64,000 nucleotides of DNA, from contig CH002558.1 in the NCBI GenBank assembly GCA_000149265.1, forward strand, positions 147,496-211,495. The letters are read 5' to 3'. Of this stretch, positions 42,738 through 53,359 are shown one piece after another. The position numbers and the translations under genes are program-made. The number at the start of each line of letters is the position of its first letter. Position 1 is the first letter of the stretch. The notes beneath the pieces were generated by a model. The model was not told the DNA's origin and did no database searches. It saw only the letters and a program-made list of their open reading frames with translations. Origin of the DNA: Ciona savignyi. Its lineage: Eukaryota > Chordata > Ascidiacea > Phlebobranchia > Cionidae.

Positions 42738-45700
42738 ATGTTTCAAAAACCATTCAGAACTAAATCAAATACTTTATTACGAAATTCTGACAAGAAACGG
42801 CTCCGGAAAGATCTGCAGGAATCCTTTGACTGCAATCGATTGGGTTCTACATTAACAGAGATCATCCCTAACAAAGAGGATGTTTGCCATCTGAAATTGT
42901 ATTCGCACAAGTGGGTATTACCAACTTTTATAATAACAATTTATCCTAATATCATATAAAATGTGTCTCTAAACCCACACAGAGGAGAAAATGTGTCAGT
43001 GTTCTTTTGGGAAAACAATCCAATGTTATTTGACCACGAAAAGACTGTGTATCCAACTGTATGCTTTCTGTGGAAATACCCTAAACTAGTGCCTTGCATA
43101 CCTACGCAAGCATTTGTTATTCACAAACTTGCCAATGGTGCTGGTAAGTAAACTCAAATCCTATTGATTAATTGTGTTATTTTTTAATACAAACTTTTTA
43201 AAAAGTACAAAAGACAATCTATATACCATGATGCTGGTATATACAGTGTGGTTATCTAAGAAGGTTAAGCTTAGATCCCTTCTTTAAAAAATGTTTTAAA
43301 CGGTACATAAAATGTGGAGTATAAATATATATTTAAAAATGCCATCTATACGCAATTTGCAAAAAGTGATTTATTGAAAAGTAGAACATAAGTATTATTT
43401 AAAATTTTGTTCGAACTTTTTTGATTTAATTAAATCTTATAGTGCTGATTCAAATAAAACGCTTATAGAAACATGAAATGTATAAAATATTTAAAATTTG
43501 GGAAATAGTAAAACTCAGATTAAAAGAACTTTTTTCCTCCAGATTTGATGTTACCCGGTGTGGTATTTCATCCCGATCTTAAGTTTCCATGTTTTGAAAG
43601 AGGTGAAGTAGTTGCAATAAACACATTAGGAAATTATTCTGCTCTAGCTGTGGGAGTGGCTGTTATGTCATCTAACGAAATGTTGGAAAGTGAAGGTAAG
43701 GTAAAGGCATAGAGCGGCGATTTGTGAATTTTTCACAACCAATGGGACTGACACGACTCGACAAACACTCTTGTGCATATAATGTAAATGTCTCATTAGG
43801 ATTTTTATATAAAAAATGCCTTAAAACACATAATCATAATAAGTAAATGTTTAATGTTAGTATTCTGATAAAATTCTGCAATCTGACAATTATTTGCACT
43901 GTAAATTTGCATTTGATTATGGTGTCATATTTATGCCCAACATAAAGCATATTTCCAGTGTAGAACGAGAGTGGCAGGAGTGCAATAACAAAGACTTGAT
44001 TGCATTTGCTGTTTCCTGACGTAATGAAGGAGAAATGAGTTCCTAATAAGATCTTTGTACACTAACAACCAACAATATTTGTTTAAAATTTGATAATTAT
44101 GTTAGTTGCTGTGTTTAATAGAATATAAAACACTGAAAAAAAAGGTTAATTGTTTTTCCCTAGTCAGGAAATTTTCTCATGGTAAAACACCCAAAAAAGA
44201 AAAAAAACAGGCCCAAAGCAACATGCTATTTTTCCCTAAAGAGAAACATAACTATTTAGGCAGGGGAGTCATAATATGCTTACAACCTGTAAAGATACAA
44301 AAAAAGTATCAGGTTTTATATGCATAAAAGTTGGTTTAAGTTTAATGACTTCAGATGTAATTAAACTTCTTTACAGATAAACGAGGAAAAGCTGTGAGAA
44401 TTTTACATGTTTTTGGTGACCAATTATGGACCTTGGGTGAGAAAACTCAACCACCTAGGGTTCGATATAGTTTTAACACATCTGATGAAAATACATTGAA
44501 TGAAACTGAGTTTTCAAAAACATTTGAAAATTTGAAAATGTTGGGCAACATGGCGACCTCTGAAACGCCAAATGTCGAAAATTGTGAACTCGGTGAGCAT
44601 GAGCAAGATACTGGTGAATGTAAACAAAATGCTGAAGTATCGGAATCCACGACTTCTGTAAATGATAATGAAGTACTGGCAGAAAATAACGACATAATAG
44701 AAGATGCGACAGAAGAATCCTTAAATATGGATGAACTACTTCATGTTTCTTTTATGACTGCAATCAAATCGAATGTGAAAGACAACCAACTACCAATACT
44801 TGCCAGTTCTTTTTACAGGCAAGATGCATGTTCTACTTTACTACTTAAAAATTAAGTGCATTACTGTAAACACATTAATAAGCCAATCTATGCATTTAAA
44901 AGAAAAAATAACATATTTAGCCATTCTATCATTGTATTACACATTTTTAAACACCCACTCTCCGAAAAACTACAATTGTCAAAATAGATATCAAATATCT
45001 TTTAAGTGTTTGTTTTGAACCCCATCAAACGAAATAAACTACAGACAAAGATAATTTTAATGGTATAAAAGAGCCGATAAATTAAATGATAAAATGCCAA
45101 TGCCAATGGCTAAACAACAAACAAATGTATAGGGCTTGGGTAAACATTAAGTCAGTAAAAATCAAGAACCGAAAATATATCAGTTACTTTTAAAAGCATA
45201 GACCAATTTTATAAGGCTACTGGAAGGTTTGTCCAGTGTCCATTACAGTGTTTTTTCCATGTCAACAGTGCTTGTACATGTAAAAGTGATGAATATTTGA
45301 ACTGTTTATTATAACAATTCAGTATGTTTTTAGGAAGTAGAACCTAATGTCTCATCGTTCTGTTACTGTTTGCATGGCTCAGTTGGTTAGTGCATTGCTC
45401 ATCAACGGAATGTTGTGATTAAAAAGGGCTGCTGACTTGGTCAGTTATTTAATTAGCTATTTAGATTGCCCATTTCATAACTTTTCTTAGTTTGTAAATC
45501 TTATTTACAGATATAAAACATAAATATCATACGTCCTAATATCAGAAAACTTAAGTACAATGTAACTTTCTCAATCTATTATGATGTGTTGCATCTGGGA
45601 TGTTGGCAATATTTGTAACCCTTTTAAAAGCAAAAAATTTCAATGTCCAATTACATATTTAGATTGCATGTTTTACCCTGTTGTCCATCTGGAGTTAATT

Positions 45701-48700
45701 TGGAAATTAAGAAAACAAAACACAAGAAACTGGGCAAGTAAGTAGAATATTTATTGTATAGAATAAGATAACTGTGTTGGAGTTGGTTGCCATTCGAACC
45801 TACACTCGGTATTCCAGAATTATACAGTGTGTTGTGTATACTGGAGGTATTGTGTTTTAGTTCAAACCAAAGCTACTGTTTTTAATCCAACTACCGACTG
45901 GGTGTTTATCCAACATACTCCCAATTATCTATACCAGCGTGGTCCAACTACTTATTACTTAAGAGCCATTTAACAAAAACATGACAGCTTGCGGGCCACT
46001 TTCAACATAATGATTATAAGAACAACAGCCTTAACCATTTTGCCATCACCGCACTCCTCAGACTATTTTACCACAAGCAAGTTTAATCTGCCATTAAAGG
46101 CCCAAGTAAATTATTACAGATTAATAGTCAAATGCCCCAATGTGTAGGCTAATGGTCTGTTGGAGTGTGTTGTATATGATTGAGTTGAGACGTTACTATT
46201 TTTTGTTTCTACCTTTTGATCAACTGGATTGAGGTATGGTCTGCTAATTATTGGCACATTGACACGTATTACTATTCTAGGTATTTAAAAGAAGTGGCAG
46301 CTACAGGCCTTATTGAAGTAAAGGAACTGACAAAAGGAAATGATAACATCGTTCAAATAAATCGTTCTCATCCTGAGTAAGATTTTGATACATCTTTGTT
46401 CAGTGATCATTTTTACTACTTAAGGACAACATGTCAACGTCTCAAAGGATTGTCGTCCTGACACAGCACTTAAAAGAAGGCGTTCAAAAAATTATTCTTC
46501 CTCCCGCCTCCAATGCAAACTGATCTCACAAAAAGGACTGTCACTCACAATCCTGCCACAGGAAGTCTTAAGATTTTTTTTACAATTAAAAATAATAGGT
46601 TCTGGAACCTAAACTTAGAGCCCTCCAAAATTTGTGTTGGTACCCCTCTGTACATCAGTAATTTTTCCCAACAAAACAGCTAGAAAATGCACAATCCACA
46701 CCTTTATTTCACGTAGCACAGCTCAAAGAAACATTAATACCAGAATAACATTAAGCTATTTGCAGTTATTGTGCCTTTAAACCTGTAAAGAAAGAGAAAC
46801 CAACAGAGGAAATCAATGATAAAAATACTGAAGTCCAATTTGGTGTTGTGACACAGAAAAAGTATGAACCACCTGAGGTTTCAATACTGTATGGTACCAA
46901 TGCAGCCACATTACCACTGTTTAAAGAAATTGGTCTTTCTAAGGTACCAGTACTAATTGATTGTGTGTTGTAAGTGGTGAAGGTGCACTTTTTAATTTGC
47001 TTTGTTTATGCTTTTCCAAAGATATCTTGGTAGTGACAGCGAGTATAAGAGAACACTAAGTGTGGCATTCGCGTACTTTTAGAAAAATTTATTAATTTGC
47101 AGTAATAATAGGATTATAATATAGTAGTATTACCTGTTTTGTGTACTGACATTGCTTTAGTTAAACCTTAACCCATTAATCATGTGTTCCAACAAATTAA
47201 GCTGCCTTTGCTAAAGATTTTATTGAACTAGCAAGCTACTGTTTTTAATCCAACTACCGACTGGGTGTTTATCCAACATACTCCCAATTATCTATACCAG
47301 CGTGGTCCAACTACTTATTACTTAAGAGCCATTTAACAAAAACATGACAGCTTGCGGGCCACTTCCAACTTAATGATTATAAGAACAACAGCCTTAACCA
47401 TTTTGCCATCACCACACTCCTCTGACTATTTTACTGCAAGCATTGCTACATCAGCATACAGCCCTACACATACTGTGAACTAATAATTCCCTGACAAGAC
47501 GCCATCATTCAATAAACATTTATGTTACATAACAATAAATTTTTACAGTCCTAATAAATTTTACAAAGATTTGGAAGCTTGATTACAAGAATCTTGCGAC
47601 TATTAAAAGATGCTATACTTGTTTTTAATAAAATTACTGACTGTAACAAACACAAATTAAATGAGTACTGTAAAAGGACTAGCGGGCCTATAGTTGGACC
47701 ACGCTGATCTATACCATACAGACATTTTTTAAAACTATATCCAATTCGTCATTTGAATGAGAATGATGCTGAAAGGCTGCTTGTTCTAATAACTTTTAAG
47801 CTTGGTTAACTTTTAAGTGCCTGAACCAATTCAGCATTTAAGCTTTTTGCTCTACTTTTAACACAATAATTTTTAAACTAGGGTAGTGTGTTGGCACCCA
47901 TAGATGTACGGAAATTAGTGACAGAGTATGTGAACAAAAATGATCTTTCTAATGGACGATATGTCACGCTGGATCCCACCTTACATCACACATTATATAC
48001 GAAACAGAATAATGATGTAACTCAAGAAACCTGGGAAAATGTCTTCAAAATGTACGTAAGTAGTTAAGCAAGCATGTGTAAGTAAGTACCTTAGTGAATT
48101 TTAATTATAGTGAAGATTTATTTTTGTTGCTGACGCAAAGCAAACTAGGTAGTTAGAATAAATGTTAGAAAGGAAAATGTAATTTAAACAACATAACACA
48201 AATACACAGTTAATAGGCAATAAATATTGCTTGCTTGTGTATTAATATTTTGTGAATATTTTGTGTCGATACTAACCCAACTGCTCATTATTCCATTATA
48301 TGTGTGTGTGGTTCCATAGGATTTGTCACACAGGATAAAGGACATACGGGATCAAACTAGTACAGACTATAGATACCATGCAATTGGATCTATAACCGGT
48401 CTTTTGTCCGACCCGTTGGTCTAGCGGTTAAGTGCGTCGCCTTTCAATCGAAAGGTTGCAGGTGCGAAACTGGTCGCTAGCTAGTCGGTTGTGTCCTTGG
48501 ACAAGGCACTTTACGGACATTGCCTAAACCCAGCGGATTAATGGGTTCTACCAAATTGAAGGAACATGTCTATCATATACAACACACTGCAATATAGCTC
48601 CGGTAACCCGACGATGGGCGCGAGGTGATCTGACGATTGCCCGTGTGTTAACCCCCTTGGTTTTCCCATTCACAGGAATAAATATAAATATCCTATCCTA

Positions 48701-49813
48701 TCCTATCCTTTTAAACATGAATATACTTGATTTAACGTTGGATTTTAGTTCAGTTTTAGTTTGAACAATGCGTTTTTATTTAAATAAAATGAATCTGTTT
48801 AGAAACTTTTTGTTCAACCTCCCCAGATGACATTTGGTTTTCATTTAAAGGTTAACATCGAAAATGCAAGTTTACCACCAACTGAAGTTCAAGGAAATGC
48901 CACCGATTGTAAACAAAGGACCTCCACCCTGTGTTGTAATCACAACACAAAAGAGAACTGGAAACAAGAAGGTTTATTAAACATTATGAAAATTAAATTT
49001 GGAAAAATGCTTAAATGAAATCATATCAATTTGCTAACCACAGCTGTCATAGTTAAGTGATGAATGTATAATGGACAAGGGGTTTTAGATAATACTTATG
49101 ATCATAACAAAGGTTGACAACCTTTATCATCAGGTTACTGATTAAAATTCTAACATATGATTTTCAAGCTCAAGAAATACTTATTTCGAGATTTTACCCA
49201 TAAATTGTCGAAAACTTAGTGGTGTTTCTAGACAAACAGCTATGTTACCAGTAAATCTAACGAAATGAAAAAGTGTAAAGATATTTTTGCAGGTTACTTT
49301 GGTCAAGAATCTTGAAAGCTTTTTAATTGACCCAAATGAGTTTATGGATGTGATAAGAAAGACCGCACAAGCAAGTACATCAATCAGTCTTCTACCAAGC
49401 TCCAAACCCACCCAACCTTTTTACCAAGTATTTATTTTTATTGTATATTTAGCGTAGTGTTTAATAGATTTTTTTTCGGAAGATCCATTATTGTTATGCG
49501 AGTTTTACTGGGAATGTGTTCTGGTCCAGCATTATTAATGTGCTGTGTCGAATTAGTTGTGATAAACAAACGAAAGGACTAAACTATCCGAATTGTCTGT
49601 ATAGCATTTGCGGTGTTGTTAAGAATGATTCGTTTTTTGACTGCAGCTTTCCAACAGCCTTGAATTTTTAAACTATTTTAATTTTAGGTATTGGTCCAGG
49701 GAAACCAAGTCCACTGTGTTGAATCAATTCTTACAGGAGGTTTGTATCAACTGCCTCGCAAGTATTTAAAAGGCCTAGAAAATGCACCCAAACCGAAAGG
49801 AAAACGGAAATAA
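42738..49813 (+). CDS. EIF2D: Eukaryotic translation initiation factor 2D (ligatin)
   Basis: Eleven exons, in phase: 42738-42910, 42983-43143, 43543-43695, 44377-44818, 45663-45737, 46281-46376, 46766-46943, 47882-48051, 48851-48971, 49293-49427, 49688-49813 (TAA). 609 aa, close to vertebrate eIF2D (about 584). The factor brings Met-tRNAi to the 40S P-site independently of GTP and helps recycle 40S subunits. The N-terminus MFQKPFRTKSNTLLRNSD and the PUA region (VYPTVCFLWKYP, ANGADLMLPGVVF, ALAVGVAVMSS) are typical. An acidic linker (44500-44720) is followed by the winged-helix region (LLHVSFMTAIKS, HVLPCCPSG, IEVKELTKGNDNI), SWIB-like residues, and a C-terminal SUI1/eIF1-like domain (VTLVKNLESFLIDP, VLVQGNQVHCVES, YQLPRKYLKGLENA). 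One intron is GC-AG (44819). AATAAA lies at 49838-49843, 25 nt past the stop. Confidence 0.96.
45870..46079. repeat. Segmental duplicate, copy 1 (EIF2D intron 5)
   Basis: About 210 bp nearly identical to 47233-47442 in the same orientation, from aagctactgtttttaatcc through agagccatttaacaaaaaca to ttaccacaagca. It includes unique flank, the 8-bp target site ATCTATAC, and the first 145 bp of the hAT element found complete in copy 2. Confidence 0.9.
47233..47442. repeat. Segmental duplicate, copy 2 (EIF2D intron 7)
   Basis: Direct-orientation partner of 45870-46079, with only a handful of differences by eye. Here the hAT element continues to its right end at 47706. Confidence 0.9.
47298..47706. 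mobile_element. hAT-like MITE in EIF2D intron 7, perfect target duplication
   Basis: Ends are CAGCGTGGTCCAACTACTTA and the inverted TATAGTTGGACCACGCTG. ATCTATAC flanks it exactly on both sides (47290-47297 and 47707-47714). 409 bp, non-coding. Confidence 0.88.
48406..48709 (+). repeat. Best-preserved tRNA-headed SINE (EIF2D intron 8)
   Basis: The head gacccgttggtctagcggtt resembles box A and gcaggtgcgaaactgg resembles box B. The body has gtccttggacaaggcactt, ccagcggattaatgggttc, caacacactgcaatatagct, gcgcgaggtgatctgacg and cccattcacaggaa. The tail is tatcctatcctatcc. About 300 bp; used here as the family reference. Confidence 0.92.
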
Positions 49814-50347
49814 ATATCACTGCTTAATTGTTTTAGAAATAAAACCTTAAATAGATTTGTGTTTTTTGCTTCTAAGTATGATAGATAACTAACTGATAAC
49901 ACCACTGACTGTAAACCAAATTTAAAAAAAAATGTTTGGTTTAGTAATAGCGATCTTAAACGAAAACTGAAACATGGATCGATCGAACCAGTAGCTCGTC
50001 ATTCAGTTAAGTACTTGCCTTTGGTGCACATGGAGTTATATTTGTATTTTTAAGTTGAACAAAACGTACAATGTATCCAAAGTCACCAGAGCTAAGTAAT
50101 TTAAATTTTAATTAGAAAATTTTATTCGTGGTGAATTTATTCAGAAGTTTTATAACTTTATGCAGGAATATACTGCTTTCACAGAACATAGATTCAAAGT
50201 TGGATAGGTAACTCGAGGATCAAATGATAAATACAGCATGTTGTCAAAATGGGTTTCACAAATAGTGGAGGTTCACAATTCCAGTTTATTTTATTATGAG
50301 TGTAACTTCCCGACGAGTCGCACTTGTTTAGAGAGAAGTTGCAGTAT

Positions 50348-50645
50348 GTTTGTCCGGCTCGTTGGTCTAGGTCTAGCGGTTCGTCGCCTTTCCATCGAAG
50401 TGCGTCGCCTTTCAATCGAAAGGTTGCAGGTGCGAAACTGGTCGCTAGCTAGTCGGTTGTGTCCTTGGGCAAGGCATTTAACGGACATTGCCTGAACCCA
50501 GAGGATTAATGGTTTCTAATAAATTGTGCATCCAACAACATGCAATAGCTCCGGTAACCCGACGGTGGGCGCGAGGTAATCTAACGATTGCCCGGGTGTT
50601 AACCCCGTTTGTTTTCCCATTCACGGGGAAAACATGAATATCCCA
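50348..50645 (+). repeat. tRNA-headed SINE with an internal head duplication
   Basis: Starts ccggctcgttggtctaggtc. The segment cgtcgcctttc(c/a)atcgaa occurs twice in succession (about 50384-50402 and 50403-50421), as does gtctag before it. It then follows the family to cccattcacggggaaaac and a worn atatccc end. Confidence 0.85.
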
Positions 50646-51129
50646 TCATTTCGTAGGCTTCCTTTCAGAGTTTTGAAATAATGCGTCATTATCCAAAACT
50701 TTGTGATTTTATTCCAGAAAGATACAGGAATTATGGCGGAAATATATGACGGTTTTCCAAGCAAAAATATATGTACAATTAAATGATCACAAATTTGCCT
50801 AATTTAAGAACTGAAAATAATATTTACGAAATTGTGACTGAACAGGAGCCAAATACCTGATTTGCTTCTCAACATCCCAGATAATTACAAAAACTTACAA
50901 ACTAAACCTATCAAATTGGCCGATTAACTCGCATATGAGCATGCTGAAAAACAAGCGTTTTGTGCTGAAATATTGGGGAAATGGGAATACAATAGAGGAT
51001 GCTATTGGCATATGCATCTATATAAAATATATGCAATAACGGCGACGATAAATAAAACAAAATATAATTTTACAATTTCCTTTTACATTTTAGCATTTTT
51101 TTAATGTAGTCTAAGCTTTAGGACAGCCA

Positions 51130-51210
51130 TATGGGATATTCATATTTTTTACTCGTGAATGGGATAACACAAGCTGCTTTGTCACACAGTTTATCGTCAG
51201 ATTTCGTCGC
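51130..51210 (-). repeat. Minus-strand SINE tail, decayed
   Basis: gatattcatattttttactc, cgtgaatgggataacacaag, ttatcgtcagatttcgtcgc follow the reversed 3' end of the family with many changes. Confidence 0.45.
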
Positions 51211-51362
51211 GAATGAAGTAATATGTAATGGATGAGAAGTACTGAACTTTGGGCCTTACAGCTGGTTGGTAGGCTATTCAGTATTTTTTGCTCTTAATTT
51301 GTTTGTTGAGCTATATTTCGGAAATGGATTTAACAAATAACCATAAATTAAAAAAACTGAAC

Positions 51363-51973
51363 TCATTGGATTTATGGGTTCTACATAACTTAAAATAATG
51401 TATTAATCATACAAACACACTACAATAGCTCTGGTAACCCGACGGTGGGCGCGAGGTTGTCGTACCGACATAATTGGCCGCTGACGAGGGCGATATCAAA
51501 ATTCCAAGGAACAAAGAAAAATTGTACCGACCGCAAAAATCATCTATTGTGCGTGTTTTATATATTCTGCCCCGAATTTTTCCTTGTTGCCAAATCACAT
51601 ATAAAAGACCTCAATTCATCAGAGAGACACACAGACCTAGAGATCTAGGCTTACAGTACTGTGTTTACAAATCCACAGTCTGTATAGCCTAGGCTCTTGT
51701 GGCCTCCAGGGCGGGTATACGCTTAACGTACCCTACAGTCCGTCCCCATTTATAAAACTACGTAGCCGGTTATGCTTATGCATTATTTTACTTTTACCGT
51801 CGCGCTTATCGGAGTCAAATATTAATAATAAAGCTAAAACCGCTGCTCGTTATCTTTGTAAAGTCTAATCAGTATAAATTCAATAAGCAGCCGCTTCAAG
51901 ATGATCGGACGATTGTGTTAACGCCCCATGCGTTTTCCCATTCACGGGAATACATATGATTATCCTATCCTAT
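51363..51973 (+). repeat. SINE copy split by an LTR-like insertion
   Basis: The left part 51363-51457 runs from gatttatgggttctac to cccgacggtgggcgcgaggt. The right part 51899-51973 resumes with agatgatcggacgattgtgt, cccattcacggg and tatcctatcctat. The missing join falls within the family's gaggtgatctgacg, so about 441 bp interrupt one SINE. Confidence 0.75.
51458..51898. mobile_element. Probable solo LTR inside the SINE
   Basis: The insert begins TGTCGTACCG and ends CCGCTTCA, the TG...CA edges of an LTR. The host SINE sequence shows that aggt/agat beside the two ends is a repeated target (three of four bases match). A TATA-like atataaaaga is at about 51599 and aataaa at about 51827, in the order expected of an LTR on the plus strand. 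No internal gag/pol sequence is present. An unrelated insertion is possible. Confidence 0.55.
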
Positions 51974-53359
51974 GTATATAATAAGCCAACAAATATATGG
52001 AAGTAAAATAACCCAATTTACCCGGTAAACTTTTTTAAAATACGAATTTTAGACATGAATGCAGATTTCCTAAACCGAGAAATTGTGGTCAACTTCCATG
52101 CTATAACCTACCTAGAAATATGTTTGGTCGGTTAGCTAAATCGATAAGAGCATCGGCGGTTATGATGATTTGTTTTTTATTTCATATATGCCAGGCAAAC
52201 CAAAAAACGGTTCCTATAAATGTAATTAGTAAAAATTGGCAGGAAAGGGAAAGATAGTGACACTGTACATCGCAGTTTAATGGTACATTGTGGTATGGTA
52301 GGTAATAGAATATTAGTGTTGTCCCGTTGCTTAGTATAGCTCATGTAACCCGACGATGAGATAACACCCACTTTACGTTTTAATCCGGCCGTGTGGTATA
52401 GCTTTTTATCGTTATTCCATTCATTTTTATAAAACATCAATATCCTAACCTGGCCCACAATGAAATCAGCATTTAGCATGCATTTAGCTTATGACCACGA
52501 AGGAAAACATAAATCAGAAAATTTGGATTTTAAAAATACAGAGATGGTATCCAATAATAATTAAAGCTACAGGTCGTACATAAGTTTGATGATCAGTGGC
52601 CAATGTTGGATTGCAAAGAAAATTCCATGAAAACATAAAAGAATCTCGTTTTTTCGGCGGCATTATATGTTATATAGGTTAAATATGCCTACGCTGTGTA
52701 GACAAATATGCAAATGAGTGTTAATTTAACAGAGAAAGGATAATTTTATCTTAATTTTGTCTAAAGATTATTTTTAAAATAAACAAATCAGCGCTTTTGT
52801 TGGTTTTATTCAGCAAAGCTTAAAATTAGAAGCGAAGACATCATATAATACCTCACTGCAACTTCGTTATGTTACATCCTCATTAAATAAATTAGTAAAA
52901 CAATAAACTTATAAACACTATTATTATTTTTTTTTGTAAATGCCAGATAAACAGCGTTTACGCATTAATTGCATTCGAAAGTTTTCCATTTAACAATAAT
53001 CACAAATCTGTATTCGGACTCGTTAACCTTTATTACGATATCGTCATCTTTTCGAGATCCTTGAAGAAAAGGTGCGTGAAGAAAGTATTAAAGCACTTTG
53101 CTGACAATAACAACAAAATATATAAGATATAAAAATAGGAAACATGAAAAAGTAAACAAAATGCGAGATATGTGCAATTGGGAACGTGTAAAGAAAACAA
53201 CAACATTGCGTTATGAAAAAGTAAACGAAAGAATGATTTAGCAATGCCCATTTAAATGAATACCCTGGATTTCGTGCGTCAAGTGGATGGTGTTACAGGT
53301 ATTCTGAATGCAGTAGGGTATTGCCAAAGATACGACCCAAAAAGGATCACTCCTTTATT

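Larger units (their letters stand above)
49814..53359. other. Intergenic region between EIF2D and hedgehog 3' ends
   Basis: Convergent genes, so this holds two 3' ends. It contains SINEs at 50348, 51130, 51363/51899 and a faint one near 52340, plus an LTR-like insertion. The remainder (49860-50340, 50650-51120, 51980-53350) shows no exon or repeat that I recognise; frames of 60-100 codons lack splice sites or family motifs. Confidence 0.5.

Noticed and set aside
45370..45425. tRNA-like GGCTCAGTTGGTTAG segment
   Set aside because: Box A resemblance only; no box B or pairing arms downstream.
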